Assembly: GCF_026191725.2 (NCBI RefSeq)
Contig: NZ_CP120863.1
Coordinates: 4,010,001-4,074,000, forward strand
Direction: 5' to 3'
DNA length: 64,000 bases
From: Roseibium porphyridii
GTDB lineage: Bacteria > Pseudomonadota > Alphaproteobacteria > Rhizobiales > Stappiaceae
How positions within the stretch are numbered: position 1 is the stretch's first letter; the number at the start of each line of letters is the position of its first letter. A program made the position numbers and the translations under genes. This document shows positions 35,129 to 45,026 of the stretch, one piece after another. Under the pieces are notes generated by a model. It made no database searches and was not told the origin of the DNA. It worked only from the letters and a program-made list of their open reading frames with translations.

Positions 35129-35707
35129 TCATTTGTCGGCCGGGTTTTCCTTCAGTGCCTGAAGCGCGGCAAATGGAGAGGGTTTTTCCTCTGCCCGCTT
35201 ACCCTCGTCTGGGGCCTCTTCCTCCCCGGTTTCGAACTCTGCGCCAGGACGACGCGGAAAGGGATCCAGCGACAATGCAAGTTCCTCACAGATGACCCCA
35301 CCCAGATCAAGCACGCCGTCCTCGATTACGTCAGGCGGATCGAGCGATTCCAAATCTATTTCGATCTCGCCCTCATCATTCAGATCTCGGATCTTGCGTG
35401 GCCTGGTCGAGTGTGGCTCGAAAGTTCGGTCCACGTCCAGTTTGAGGCTGCTTTGGAAGGGCTCAAGCGTTACCACACAGGTTTGCGTCACAGTTGCCGA
35501 TATCGGCCCGATCACGCGCAATCCAGCTTTTCTGTAGGGCTTGAGCGTGAAGTCAGCCTTGAGTGTATCGATCCCATCCAGTTCATAGGTTTTCGCTATT
35601 GCAGCCAACGCGGCTTGATCCGGCTCCACGACCACCAACTGGTCCTTGTCGACCACTTTGCTTGCATTGACCTTGAAGGAATAGGGAAAAGTGTTCTGTG
35701 CCATCAT
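35129..35707 (-). CDS. YceD/DUF177 family protein
   Basis: A 192-residue protein of the YceD (DUF177) family, linked in bacteria to 23S rRNA processing and large-subunit assembly, and normally encoded near rpmF or plsX. The core motif is near TQTCVVTLEPFQSSLKLDVD and the later acidic block ends in GGVICEELALSLDPFPRRPGA, the typical E-x-L-x-L-x-L-P-x-P pattern. No rpmF follows here; plsX does, 220 bp on. The C-terminus is Glu/Lys-rich. Two ATG codons (35707, 35704) are possible starts. Confidence 0.88.
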   Translation of the reverse strand: MMAQNTFPYSFKVNASKVVDKDQLVVVEPDQAALAAIAKTYELDGIDTLKADFTLKPYRKAGLRVIGPISATVTQTCVVTLEPFQSSLKLDVDRTFEPHSTRPRKIRDLNDEGEIEIDLESLDPPDVIEDGVLDLGGVICEELALSLDPFPRRPGAEFETGEEEAPDEGKRAEEKPSPFAALQALKENPADK

Positions 35708-35758
35708 TCTTCTTCTAATTTTTGTTCGCCAGAGTTTTGTTTTTTTCGAAACAAAGAA

Positions 35759-36307
35759 TCAGACTGGCAACGTCTTGAAAGCATTTGGATCGGGCCAGCG
35801 AATATTGGTGCGCATGAGATCCTGCGCCGATTGATCGTTTAACAGTCTCGCAGCCTCCAGAATATAGGCAGCAAGCCTCTTTTGCGCGATAGGTTGCGCA
35901 TCATCGGTAAAGATATTGCGCCCGATAGCGTCTGCGAGTTCAGCAACATTGTCGCTATCAATAGCGGAGATGTAAGCGTCTGCCCGACCATAGAAGGCCT
36001 CCCCCATCACCTTCACTTTTTTGGGAACGCGTGTGTCGCTGACGCCCATCTCTCTCAGGGACGCATCCATATCCTGAAAAAACAAGTCAAAGACGTTTTG
36101 CGCAAACTCAGCAACATTGGCGCCCTCGCCCCGCATACGACGGAAATAAAGCACTGCATGAACAACAATCATGTCAAACCGGCCATCCACAGTATCGGGA
36201 ACAAGTAACCCCGAATAAAAGACCGGTTGCCGCGCTTGAGCCACGATTTCACAATAAACCTTGTGCTCGGCATCACGGGATCGGCGGCGAAACAGCCCAA
36301 AAAGCAT
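35759..36307 (-). CDS. Ubiquinol-cytochrome c chaperone family protein
   Basis: A 182-residue protein of the UQCC1/CBP3 family, whose mitochondrial members help assemble cytochrome b of the bc1 complex. The core DTVDGRFDMIVVHAVLYFRR and AQNVFDLFFQDMDASLREMG are the family blocks. The open frame extends 20 codons upstream, but ATG 36307 (MLFGLFRRRSRD) is the expected start. It is 50 bp upstream of yceD on the same strand and diverges from bamE, the standard arrangement in related genomes. Confidence 0.9.
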   Translation of the reverse strand: MLFGLFRRRSRDAEHKVYCEIVAQARQPVFYSGLLVPDTVDGRFDMIVVHAVLYFRRMRGEGANVAEFAQNVFDLFFQDMDASLREMGVSDTRVPKKVKVMGEAFYGRADAYISAIDSDNVAELADAIGRNIFTDDAQPIAQKRLAAYILEAARLLNDQSAQDLMRTNIRWPDPNAFKTLPV

Positions 36308-36417
36308 GACGTCTCCATAAAACCAGGTGTTGCCTTGTGCCCTATCCCACGATAGTGACTTTGCCAAGCAACGAAATTCAAGGAAGCCAGCAGATCTGGC
36401 AAGATGGGACTTCTTAA

Positions 36418-36855
36418 ATGAACTTCAAGGCAGGCGCCCTGATCCTACCGCTTCTTGTAACACTGCCGCTCGGCGGATGTTTCACGACCACCTACACGCA
36501 TGGTCATGTCATCACAAGCGACATGATGAGCCAGGTGCAGGTCGGCTCCAGCCGCGAGCAGGTAGAACTGGTCCTCGGCTCACCCTCCACAACATCAAGC
36601 CTTGCGGGTGATGCCTATTATTACATTTCCCAGAAGACCGCGACCACGGCCTTCATGGCCCCTGATATCGTCGAGCAGCGCGTCGTTGCAGTCTATTTCG
36701 ATGAGGACGGCTTCGTGAAGGACATGGGCAACTACTCTCTTGAAGACGGCAAGATCGTCGATATCGTGACCCGCAAAACGCGGACAGGCGGTGCCGACTA
36801 CGGCTTCCTGACCCAGATCCTGCGCGGCGCGACCAACCCGAATTTCAGTCTCTGA
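36418..36855 (+). CDS. bamE: Outer membrane assembly lipoprotein BamE
   Basis: A 145-residue lipoprotein (SmpA/OmlA domain) of the BAM complex that inserts beta-barrel proteins in the outer membrane. The signal peptide ends in the lipobox LGGC (Cys22). The mature protein holds QVQVGSSREQVELVLGSPS and AYYYISQKT, the BamE helix-and-strand pattern. Transcribed alone, divergent from the ubiquinol-cytochrome c chaperone gene, and closed by a strong terminator 20 bp after the stop. Confidence 0.93.
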   Translation: MNFKAGALILPLLVTLPLGGCFTTTYTHGHVITSDMMSQVQVGSSREQVELVLGSPSTTSSLAGDAYYYISQKTATTAFMAPDIVEQRVVAVYFDEDGFVKDMGNYSLEDGKIVDIVTRKTRTGGADYGFLTQILRGATNPNFSL

Positions 36856-36875
36856 TCGATTTCAGCGGTGCAAAC

Positions 36876-36912
36876 AAAAACCCCGGCCTGATAGGCCGGG
36901 GTTTTCTTTTTT
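36876..36912. terminator. Bidirectional terminator between bamE and hppA
   Basis: CCCCGGCCT and AGGCCGGGG form a nine-base-pair stem with a three-base loop. TTTTCTTTTTT follows on the plus strand, and AAACAAAAA precedes it, giving a U run on the minus strand too. It therefore serves bamE and, in the other direction, hppA. Confidence is high because both flanking genes end within 20 bp. Confidence 0.9.
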
Positions 36913-36927
36913 AGATGTCGTCTATCG

Positions 36928-39066
36928 TCAGTGTGCGAGGATCGCCAACAGCAACAGCGCCATGATGTTGGTGATCTTGATCATCGGGTTCACCGCCGGG
37001 CCGGCAGTGTCCTTGTAAGGATCGCCAACTGTATCGCCGGTCACCGATGCCTTGTGCGCTTCACCACCCTTTTCATGGGTCACGCCGTCCTTGTCGGTGA
37101 AGCCGTCTTCAAACGACTTCTTGGCGTTGTCCCATGCACCGCCACCTGCGGTCATGGATATCGCCACGAACAGACCGGTGACGATCACACCAAGCAGCAT
37201 GGCGCCGAGGGCTGCAAATGCATCCGCCGGGGTGGCAACCGCGCGCACCACGAAGAAGACCACGATCGGTGACAGCACGGGAAGCAGCGAAGGAATGATC
37301 ATTTCCCGAATGGCTGCCTTGGTGAGCATGTCCACTGCCCGGCCATAGTCCGGTCGCTCTGTACCCTGCATGATGCCGGGCTTTTCCTTGAACTGGCTGC
37401 GGACTTCTTCCACAACAGCCCCGGCTGCCCGACCCACAGCGGTCATCGAAATGCCGCCGAAGAGATAGGGCAGCAGTCCACCGAACAGAAGGCCGGCGAC
37501 GACATAAGGGTTGGAGAGCGTGAACAGTGTGCTGACATCGATGCCGTAGAAGATCGACCCTTCTTCCGCATTGGCAGAGAAGAATTTCAGATCTTCCGTG
37601 TAGGCAGCAAACAGCACCAGGGCACCGAGACCGGCAGAACCGATTGCGTAGCCCTTGGTGACAGCCTTTGTGGTGTTGCCCACAGCGTCGAGCGCGTCCG
37701 TCGTTGTACGGACTTCAGCAGGCAAGTCTGCCATTTCGGCAATACCGCCAGCATTGTCCGTTACCGGGCCGAATGCATCCAGGGCAACAACCATGCCTGC
37801 AAGCGCAAGCATTGTGGTCACCGCGATTGCGATGCCAAACAGCCCAGCGAAGGAGAATGTCACCAATATGCCGGCAATGATGATGATTGCCGGAAGGGCT
37901 GTTGCCTCGAGCGAAACAGCAAGCCCTTGGATGACATTGGTGCCATGACCTGTAACCGACGCCTGCGCGATGGATTTCACCGGGCGGTACTCGGTGCCGG
38001 TGTAATACTCCGTCACCCAGATGATCAGACCGGTCACAATCAGCCCAACAACGCCGCACACGAACAGATCAAAGCCCGAGAAGGTTGTTCCGCCTGAGGT
38101 TGTGTATTCGGTGCTGCCGCCGAGCCAGCCGAAAATGATCACCGCAAGTGCGACTGCGGACAAAACCGAAGTCGCAATAAAGCCCTTGTAGAGAGCACCC
38201 ATGATCGAATTGTTTTCGCCAAGCTTGACGAAGAACGTCCCGATTATGGAAGTGACCACGCAGCTGGCGCCAATAAGAAGCGGCAACAGCATCAGCTCAA
38301 CCGCCTCAGCGCCGGTAAAGAAGATCGATGCCAGAACCATTGTGGCGACAACTGTCACCGCATAGGTTTCGAACAGATCGGCGGCCATGCCGGCACAGTC
38401 GCCGACATTGTCACCGACGTTGTCCGCAATGGTCGCCGGGTTGCGGGGGTCATCCTCCGGGATACCGGCTTCGACCTTACCGACAAGGTCACCGCCAACA
38501 TCAGCACCCTTGGTAAAGATACCACCGCCGAGACGTGCAAAGATCGAGATGAGAGAAGCCCCGAAGCCAAGAGCCACCAGAGCGTCGATCACGGTTCTGT
38601 CGGACGCCTCGTAGCCCATGGGCCCAGTCAGTATTGTAAAGTAGACGGCAACGCCCAAAAGCGCGAGGCCGGCAACCAAAAGGCCGGTGACGGCACCGGC
38701 CTTGAACGCAATTTCCAACCCTGCCCCAAGGCTTTGGCTGGCTGCTTGCGCAGTGCGGACATTCGCCCGCACGGAAACCATCATGCCGATGTAACCGGCT
38801 GCGCCGGAGAGGACAGCGCCAATGGCGAACCCTATAGCCGCAGGCCCGGAAAGCAGTATCCAAGCAAGTACGAAAACAACAGCACCAACGATCGCGATCG
38901 TGGTGTATTGCCTGTTGAGATATGCGCTGGCTCCTTCCTGGATCGCTCCCGCGATCTCCTGCATACGGGCATTTCCCGCGTCCGCCGCCATAACGGACTG
39001 AATGGCCCATGCGCCATAAGCGATGGACAAGAGGCCACAAATAATGATGACGACAAGCTCGATCAT
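36928..39066 (-). CDS. hppA: H+-translocating pyrophosphatase, K+-independent type
   Basis: A 712-residue membrane pump that couples hydrolysis of pyrophosphate to proton export. About sixteen membrane segments are visible. The substrate site reads [20 protein letters not shown] and [20 protein letters not shown]. The K+-dependence position reads [10 protein letters not shown]: Lys in place of Ala marks the K+-independent subclass. The frame is open 21 codons further up, but ATG 39066 ([18 protein letters not shown]) starts at the first membrane helix. Single gene, closed by the bidirectional terminator. Confidence 0.96.
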   Translation of the reverse strand: MIELVVIIICGLLSIAYGAWAIQSVMAADAGNARMQEIAGAIQEGASAYLNRQYTTIAIVGAVVFVLAWILLSGPAAIGFAIGAVLSGAAGYIGMMVSVRANVRTAQAASQSLGAGLEIAFKAGAVTGLLVAGLALLGVAVYFTILTGPMGYEASDRTVIDALVALGFGASLISIFARLGGGIFTKGADVGGDLVGKVEAGIPEDDPRNPATIADNVGDNVGDCAGMAADLFETYAVTVVATMVLASIFFTGAEAVELMLLPLLIGASCVVTSIIGTFFVKLGENNSIMGALYKGFIATSVLSAVALAVIIFGWLGGSTEYTTSGGTTFSGFDLFVCGVVGLIVTGLIIWVTEYYTGTEYRPVKSIAQASVTGHGTNVIQGLAVSLEATALPAIIIIAGILVTFSFAGLFGIAIAVTTMLALAGMVVALDAFGPVTDNAGGIAEMADLPAEVRTTTDALDAVGNTTKAVTKGYAIGSAGLGALVLFAAYTEDLKFFSANAEEGSIFYGIDVSTLFTLSNPYVVAGLLFGGLLPYLFGGISMTAVGRAAGAVVEEVRSQFKEKPGIMQGTERPDYGRAVDMLTKAAIREMIIPSLLPVLSPIVVFFVVRAVATPADAFAALGAMLLGVIVTGLFVAISMTAGGGAWDNAKKSFEDGFTDKDGVTHEKGGEAHKASVTGDTVGDPYKDTAGPAVNPMIKITNIMALLLLAILAH

Positions 39067-39283
39067 ACTTCCTCCCAAGACTGTGGCGGCATGATTTTCT
39101 TGTTGTTTTTCCGCCGTACCGCATTTCACGCCATTTCCGCAGCGTGAAGCGTCGACACGATAGCAGCAAAGCGGAGCGCTTCGTCAAGCTCTCACATTGT
39201 TTAATTTGGTACTTCCGTTGCGGTATTGTTTGGTGCAGTGCGGCATCTATGCTGCAATGACGAAATGAATTTTCGCAACGACT

Positions 39284-40507
39284 TTAAGCGGTTGTAACTT
39301 CTTTTCTTTCAGCCCAAGCGAGCCAGCCCAACAAACCGAGACAAAGTGCCACAAACGGAAAGACCAGAATATTGACAGTGCCCCAGCCGAAGGCATTGAG
39401 AAGTGCACCGGAGGAAAACGACGCTGCAGCCACGAATCCGAACACCAGAAAGTCGTTTACCGCCTGAACCATATTGCGCTCTTCGGGTCGGTATGCATCC
39501 GTCAGCATAGCAGTTGCGCCTATGAAGCCGAAGTTCCAGCCCAAACCCAAGAGGACAAGAGCAGTCCAGAAATGCGCCAGTTCAATACCCATCAGCGCAA
39601 CGATTGAACACCCGGCAAGAAGCGCCAGACCAATGGAAACGATCCTTTCCTTGCCGTAACGTGCAATCAAACTGCCGGTGAAAAAACTCGGGCCGAACAT
39701 CGCCAACACGTGCCACTGGATGCCAAGCGCCGCGTCTGTCTCGGTCAGGCCACAAGCGATCATGGCAAGGGGCGTTGCCGTCATTACAAGGCTCATTAGA
39801 GCATAGGAACAGATCCCGCAGGCTGCGGCGACTATGAAGCGGCGCTGTGCCATGATCTCAAGCAGCGGACGACCGCCAGCCTGGGCATGACTGATCCGGG
39901 GCGGTTTGGGGATCTTGATAAACAGGACCAGGACAAAGGCAACAAGCGCAAGACCCGCCTGAGCAAGATAAGTCCCGGCAAAAAGAATAGGTGAGAAAAG
40001 ATCCTTGGTGGCAATCACGGTTTGGGGACCGACAATGCCGGCAAGAACACCACCTGCCAACACCCAGGAAATCGCTTTGGGTTTGAAGGCATTGCTTGCC
40101 GTATCTGCGGCGGCGAACCTGTATTGCTGGACGAATGCTCCGGTAAAGCCACCCAGGCAACAGGCCAGAGAAAACAGCAGGAAACTGTCCCTGAAGACTG
40201 CGAAAGAGGCCAGGAGACCTGCAAGGACACCGATAAGAGACGCGCCCGCAAAGCCTGCACGACGCCCGTAACGCCGCATGATCATGCCGGCAGGAATGGT
40301 ACCGAACGCCGTGCCAAGAACCATGGTTGAAACGGGCAAGGTCGCAAGGGATTTGTCCTCGTCCAGCATCATGTACCCAACAAGCGGACCCGTTGCGATC
40401 ACGATTGAAGCTGAAGCGCCTCCGACGGCCTGTGCAAGGGCAAGCAACAACGCATTGCGCTTGGCCAATCGGTCATCAACAAAGGTATCCGTCAGAGCGG
40501 CGTTCAT
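39284..40507 (-). CDS. MFS transporter
   Basis: A 407-residue major facilitator with twelve predicted membrane segments. The loop between helices 2 and 3 reads GMIMRRYGRRAGFAGASL, the family A-type signature G-x3-D/R-R-x-G-R-R. The C-terminal half repeats this with ARYGKERIVSIGLALLAG. It is not in an operon, so the substrate (drug, metabolite or ion) cannot be inferred. It resembles YwoG/UMF-like drug exporters in general shape only. Confidence 0.88.
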   Translation of the reverse strand: MNAALTDTFVDDRLAKRNALLLALAQAVGGASASIVIATGPLVGYMMLDEDKSLATLPVSTMVLGTAFGTIPAGMIMRRYGRRAGFAGASLIGVLAGLLASFAVFRDSFLLFSLACCLGGFTGAFVQQYRFAAADTASNAFKPKAISWVLAGGVLAGIVGPQTVIATKDLFSPILFAGTYLAQAGLALVAFVLVLFIKIPKPPRISHAQAGGRPLLEIMAQRRFIVAAACGICSYALMSLVMTATPLAMIACGLTETDAALGIQWHVLAMFGPSFFTGSLIARYGKERIVSIGLALLAGCSIVALMGIELAHFWTALVLLGLGWNFGFIGATAMLTDAYRPEERNMVQAVNDFLVFGFVAAASFSSGALLNAFGWGTVNILVFPFVALCLGLLGWLAWAERKEVTTA

Positions 40508-40624
40508 GGCTCAGGTCTCTGGTTTCAGATGGTCAAAACAGGCAGGACGCAACCGGTAACATGAGCGCGCCTGAACACAAAGCCATATGCGATATCACAT
40601 TTTCAGAATCAGAAGAGAACCGGA

Positions 40625-41623
40625 TTAAAAATGGCGGAAACCACCCAATTCATCCATGTGAATTGGCGTTCCCTTTTTTGTCACGGTAACAATCCCCGTT
40701 CCCTGATCGACACGTCCAATCAGGGTCAAAGGACAGCCCACGGCAGTGGCATGCTTTGAAAACTGCTCGGCATTTGCTTCAGAAACACATGTAAGGATTT
40801 CGTAGTCGTCGCCCCCGTCAACGCAGCGCAGGAAATCGTCTTGCGAGTTTGCGTTAATCTTCGCAATCGCGTGCGATACCGGAACCTTGTCCAAATCAAG
40901 CACGATGTCGACCTCGGACGCGCTTGCCAAATGACCACAATCGGCAATCAAGCCATCTGAAATGTCCATGGCTGCATTTGCATATTCAAGCAGAAGGGGA
41001 GCCAAGGTTGTCCTCGGTCTGGGCAGCAAATAACGATCACGAAGATATTGCTCATCGGCAGCAGATAGTGTGCGGTCTTGCCCAAACGCCGGGTCGAACC
41101 GCAGCTGAAGTCCAGCGGCTGCATCACCAATCGTACCGGTGACAAAAAGAAGGTCACCCGGCTGCGCGCCCGAGCGGCGAACAGCCTTTCCGCAAGGCAC
41201 CTCACCCAGTGCTGTGATGGAAACAAGCAATCCGCCGAAAGAGCGGATCGTGTCTCCACCCAGGAGATCGAAGCCATATGCCTTCTGATCGTCGGCCAAC
41301 CCAGCGCAAAAACCTTCCAACCAGTCGGGTGACCAGTCGGACGGCAGGGCCAGGCCCATCATGTAGCCGCGGGGTTTTGCCCCTTTTGCGGCCAAATCAG
41401 AAAGATTGACCCTCAACGCTTTTGCAGCGATTGCTTCCGGCGGATCTTGCGAAAAGAAATGAATATCTGCGGCAAGCATGTCTTTGGTAAGCACAAGATC
41501 ATGCCCTGCGCGCACTGTCAGCACGGCCGCATCGTCGGTCAGGCCCAGGCTTCCCGGATCTTTTGCCAGCGGAGCGAAAAACTCCCTGATGAGATCAAAC
41601 TCGCCAGGCCGATCCGCAACCAT
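40625..41623 (-). CDS. thiL: Thiamine-monophosphate kinase
   Basis: A 332-residue PurM-fold kinase that phosphorylates thiamine monophosphate to the diphosphate. Blocks: GLTDDAAVLTVRAGHDLVLT, MLAADIHFFSQDPPEAIAAK and NLSDLAAKGAKPRGYMMGLA at the N-terminus, DISDGLIADCGHLASAS in the middle. It follows nusB by two bases at the end of the riboflavin/nusB group. Length is normal. Confidence 0.95.
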   Translation of the reverse strand: MVADRPGEFDLIREFFAPLAKDPGSLGLTDDAAVLTVRAGHDLVLTKDMLAADIHFFSQDPPEAIAAKALRVNLSDLAAKGAKPRGYMMGLALPSDWSPDWLEGFCAGLADDQKAYGFDLLGGDTIRSFGGLLVSITALGEVPCGKAVRRSGAQPGDLLFVTGTIGDAAAGLQLRFDPAFGQDRTLSAADEQYLRDRYLLPRPRTTLAPLLLEYANAAMDISDGLIADCGHLASASEVDIVLDLDKVPVSHAIAKINANSQDDFLRCVDGGDDYEILTCVSEANAEQFSKHATAVGCPLTLIGRVDQGTGIVTVTKKGTPIHMDELGGFRHF

Positions 41624-41625
41624 CG

Positions 41626-42147
41626 TCAGGCGGCACCATCGGCCTTCTTGTCGCCGAGCTCAGCGTCTCGCAGCTCATGCGCTAGACGGTCGAGGACGCC
41701 ATTGACGAGACCCGGTTCATCATCCTCGAAGAAGGCTTTGGCGACGTCGATATATTCAGAAATGATCACTTTAGGAGGAACATCTTTCCGGCGCAGCAGC
41801 TCATATGACCCCGACCGCAAGATAGCGCGCAAAAGACTGTCGATGCGCTTGAGCGGCCAGTCTTCCGTGAGCGCTGTGTGGATGAAAGGATCTAGGAACT
41901 TCTGGTCTTCAACGACACCGGCAACGATTTGCTTGAACCACTGTTCATCGGCATCACGGTACTGCTCTCCGTCAATTTCCTTTCCCAGACGAAAAGCCGT
42001 GAATTCGCTGATCACACTGGTAAGTGGCGCGCCACCCACATCCATCTGGTACAGAGCCTGGACAGCAGCCAAGCGGGCAACACCCCGTTTGTTTGCAGGG
42101 CGCACAGTTTTGGCAGCCGGGTTTTCCGGGTCAGCCTTTCCGGTCAT
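41626..42147 (-). CDS. nusB: Transcription antitermination factor NusB
   Basis: A 173-residue RNA-binding protein that with NusE binds boxA of rRNA leader RNA. Core: [19 protein letters not shown] at the N-terminus and [29 protein letters not shown] with the NusB hallmark E-x-V-x-x-A-K-x-F later. The N-terminal 15 residues are an extension. Three bases separate it from ribH, so it is part of the same transcript. Confidence 0.95.
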   Translation of the reverse strand: MTGKADPENPAAKTVRPANKRGVARLAAVQALYQMDVGGAPLTSVISEFTAFRLGKEIDGEQYRDADEQWFKQIVAGVVEDQKFLDPFIHTALTEDWPLKRIDSLLRAILRSGSYELLRRKDVPPKVIISEYIDVAKAFFEDDEPGLVNGVLDRLAHELRDAELGDKKADGAA

Positions 42148-42150
42148 TCG

Positions 42151-42600
42151 TTATACTCCGAGGCGTTCACGCAGGGCGATCATGTCCAGGGCCGCCTGAG
42201 CTGCAGCTCCGCCTTTGTTCTTGTCGTCTACTTTTGCACGCGCCCACGCCTGATCGCTGTTTTCGACGGTCAAAATCCCGTTTCCGACCGCAAGATCCGC
42301 GTCCACAATCAGATCCATGACCACACGGTTCGATTCATTGGCAACGATATCGTAGTGAGTTGTTTCACCGCGGATCACCACGCCTAGAAGCACAAAACCG
42401 TCATACAGAACGCCGTCACCTTCCATTGCAGTCATGGCCATGGACAAAGCTGCCGGAATTTCCAGGACACCTGGCACAGCAACCCTGTCATAGGTGGCAC
42501 CAGCGGCCTCGATGGTCTTGATAGCACCTTCAGCAAGCGCATCGGCAAGATCGTCGTAGAAGCGAGCTTCGATGATCAGAAGTTTCTTTGCAGCGCTCAT
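42151..42600 (-). CDS. ribH: 6,7-dimethyl-8-ribityllumazine synthase
   Basis: A 149-residue lumazine synthase for the next-to-last step of riboflavin synthesis. The active-site blocks are [15 protein letters not shown] and [20 protein letters not shown] with the catalytic His. Length and motif order are standard. It is 159 bp downstream of ribE; no FMN riboswitch was recognised in that gap. Confidence 0.96.
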   Translation of the reverse strand: MSAAKKLLIIEARFYDDLADALAEGAIKTIEAAGATYDRVAVPGVLEIPAALSMAMTAMEGDGVLYDGFVLLGVVIRGETTHYDIVANESNRVVMDLIVDADLAVGNGILTVENSDQAWARAKVDDKNKGGAAAQAALDMIALRERLGV

Positions 42601-42759
42601 GGGTCGTACAATCCTTTATAAGGCCGCGACAGGAACCATGTCTGCCCGGGTTTGTCCAGTCTCATTCGAGCATGATCGCAAAAACCTGGCGAAATCTGAG
42701 CCGCCCGGCACTCACAATCAGGAAAAACAGTTCTTTCAAGAAGGTATTGGATCCGTCCC

Positions 42760-43371
42760 CTACCCGGTCTTGGAGAATTCCGCAAGACGCGCTGCATATC
42801 GCGCCATCATATCAACTTCCAGATTGATCTTGTCGCCGACCTGACGTTCTGACCAAGTGGTCACCTCGAGCGTATGCGGAATGAGAAATACCGAAAACAG
42901 TCGTCCTTCAACCTCATTGACGGTCAACGAGGTTCCATCAAGCGCGACTGAGCCTTTCTTGGCAATGAAGGGAGCTGTCTCCCCAGTTGCCTCGAACTGA
43001 AAATAGACGCTTTCGGGATGATTTTCCCGCTTCGTGACGGTCGCCAGTCCGTCAACATGACCCAACACCAGATGACCACCGAGCTCAGCGCCAAGTGTCA
43101 GCGATCGCTCAAGGTTGATCTTCTGGCCAGCAGTCCATGTGGACACATTCGTAAGCGCAAGTGTTTCTGCCGCGGAAACAACCTCGAACCAGTTGCCATC
43201 GGAAGAGTTTTGTTTTGCTGTCACCGTATGACAGACGCCGGAGCAGGAAATCGACGCTCCGATATCGAACGTGTCCGTGTCGTATGTGGTCCGTATCCGT
43301 GTCTGTTTGCCAGCTGGAACATCTTCAACTGAAAGAACTTCGCCAAGGTCGGTCACAATGCCGGTGAACAT
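42760..43371 (-). CDS. ribE: Riboflavin synthase alpha chain
   Basis: A 203-residue trimeric riboflavin synthase made of two lumazine-binding repeats. The start MFTGIVTDLGEV is the near-invariant opening, which fixes ATG 43371 although the frame is open 14 codons further. The SCSGVCHTVT block in the first repeat and GTSLTVNEV in the second are the ligand sites; the normal GVCLTV has become GVCHTV. It follows ribD with a single base between them. Confidence 0.95.
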   Translation of the reverse strand: MFTGIVTDLGEVLSVEDVPAGKQTRIRTTYDTDTFDIGASISCSGVCHTVTAKQNSSDGNWFEVVSAAETLALTNVSTWTAGQKINLERSLTLGAELGGHLVLGHVDGLATVTKRENHPESVYFQFEATGETAPFIAKKGSVALDGTSLTVNEVEGRLFSVFLIPHTLEVTTWSERQVGDKINLEVDMMARYAARLAEFSKTG

Positions 43372-43372
43372 G

Positions 43373-44497
43373 TCAGGCTCCACGCCGTCTGAGATAAATG
43401 AACGCGTCGTCACCGTAGCTACCGGCCTCGACCCGATGAAACTTGGGGTCTGTCAGTACATTCTCAAGATCAAGATCATGCAGGGCCGGTATGCCATTCT
43501 CGCCGATCACGAGATTTCCTGTCACCACGCACAGATCGTCGACAAGATCGGCCGCAAGAAATGACGAGGCCATTCTTGCTCCGCCTTCCACCATGACGCT
43601 GGTGATGCCGCGTGTTGCCAGGGCGCTCAAGATCACCGCCGGCTTGATGCTGCAGTCGCTTGCCGGAACCCGGATCACGTTGACACCGGCAGCTGTCAGA
43701 ACTTCGATTTTGTCGGCATCTGCGTCGTTGCCACAAATCAGCCAGACCGGAACGTCAACGCAAGTTCTTACAAGTTTGGATTCCAGCGGGAGGCGCGCGC
43801 AGCGATCGATGATCACACGGACAGGAGACCTTTCCGCCAGTCCCGGAAGTCGACAATTCAGTAACGGATCGTCAGCAAGCGCTGTACCAGACCCGACCAG
43901 GATCGCGTCATGCTCGGCTCTGAACCCATGCACTTTACGCATGGACAGCGGACCGGAAATCTTGACCTGCCCCTCGCCTGCGCGGCCAATAAAACCGTCT
44001 TGTGATGCCGCCAATTTCAGAAAAACATGCGGCCGTTGCTTGAGTTGGCGCAAAGTGAACCCGTGATAGATATCCTCCATCTCGGATTGGTGCACCCCAA
44101 TCGTCACAGGGATTCCGGCATCTTGCAGCATTTTGACGCCACGTCCGGCCACACGTGGATTGGGATCAAGCATTCCAACAACAACACGGCCAATGCCTGC
44201 ATTGATGAGTGCAAGCGCACAGGGCGGTGTCCGGCCATAGTGGGAACAGGGCTCCAACGTCACATAACAGGTCGCACCTCGGGCGTTGTCACCGGCCTCA
44301 GCCAGAGCATTGACTTCGGCATGGGCCATTCCTGGCCGGGAGGTGACACCGCGGCCAACAAGGCGCTGACCTTCTTCCTCTTTTCTGACAATCAGAGCTG
44401 CCACCGAAGGGTTGGGCCAAACACGCCCAAGGCCTCGCCTGGCAAGACGTCCTGCGGCCGCCATGAAACGCGAATCGAGATCGGATACTAGTGACAT
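43373..44497 (-). CDS. ribD: Bifunctional riboflavin deaminase/reductase
   Basis: A 374-residue two-domain enzyme for steps two and three of riboflavin synthesis. The N-terminal cytidine-deaminase-like domain has the zinc site HAEVNAL and PCSHYGRTPPC; the C-terminal domain (about 165 on) is an NADPH reductase with KLAASQDGFIGRAGEGQV and SVMVEGGARMASSFL. It is the first gene of the ribD-ribE-ribH-nusB-thiL run, following nrdR by 21 bp. Confidence 0.96.
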   Translation of the reverse strand: MSLVSDLDSRFMAAAGRLARRGLGRVWPNPSVAALIVRKEEEGQRLVGRGVTSRPGMAHAEVNALAEAGDNARGATCYVTLEPCSHYGRTPPCALALINAGIGRVVVGMLDPNPRVAGRGVKMLQDAGIPVTIGVHQSEMEDIYHGFTLRQLKQRPHVFLKLAASQDGFIGRAGEGQVKISGPLSMRKVHGFRAEHDAILVGSGTALADDPLLNCRLPGLAERSPVRVIIDRCARLPLESKLVRTCVDVPVWLICGNDADADKIEVLTAAGVNVIRVPASDCSIKPAVILSALATRGITSVMVEGGARMASSFLAADLVDDLCVVTGNLVIGENGIPALHDLDLENVLTDPKFHRVEAGSYGDDAFIYLRRRGA

Positions 44498-44518
44498 GAA
44501 AAACCGGATACTGAGGAA

Positions 44519-44995
44519 TTATGTATTTTTTACAGGTTGCCCATCGGAATCACTGAGTTCGTCCAAAAGGGCCTCAAAATCCTTGGCTTCGCGGAAGTTC
44601 TTGTAGACAGAAGCAAAGCGCACATAGGCGACATCGTCTATGCCCTTGAGGCCTTCCATGACGTGGTTGCCGATTGTTTCCGCAGTAATTTCGCTCTCAC
44701 CGGAACTTTCCAGCTGGCGAACAATTCCACTGACCATGCGTTCAATCTTTTCCGGATCAACAGGCCGTTTTCGAACGGCGATCTGAACCGATCGCATGAG
44801 CTTTTCCCGATCAAAAGGCACCCTGCGGTTGGAGCGCTTCAGCACCATCAATTCGCGCAGCTGCACCCTTTCAAAAGTGGTGAAGCGGCCGCCGCAGGTG
44901 TTGCAGATCCTGCGACGACGAATAGCGGTGTTGTCCTCGGTCGGGCGGGAATCCTTGACCTGGGTTTCGTCGCCGCCGCAAAAAGGACATCTCAT
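44519..44995 (-). CDS. nrdR: Transcriptional repressor NrdR
   Basis: A 158-residue repressor of ribonucleotide reductase genes. The zinc ribbon is [17 protein letters not shown] with [14 protein letters not shown] completing the four Cys; the ATP-cone ([20 protein letters not shown]) follows. It senses dATP/ATP levels. No NrdR box search was possible beyond the neighbours. It lies between glyA and ribD, its usual place in the order. Confidence 0.96.
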   Translation of the reverse strand: MRCPFCGGDETQVKDSRPTEDNTAIRRRRICNTCGGRFTTFERVQLRELMVLKRSNRRVPFDREKLMRSVQIAVRKRPVDPEKIERMVSGIVRQLESSGESEITAETIGNHVMEGLKGIDDVAYVRFASVYKNFREAKDFEALLDELSDSDGQPVKNT

Positions 44996-45026
44996 TTCAT
45001 GTAGCTCCTGACCGAGCCCGCGATCA

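Noticed and set aside
42601..42759. Possible FMN riboswitch between ribE and ribH
   Set aside because: I looked for the RFN core on the minus strand and did not find it.
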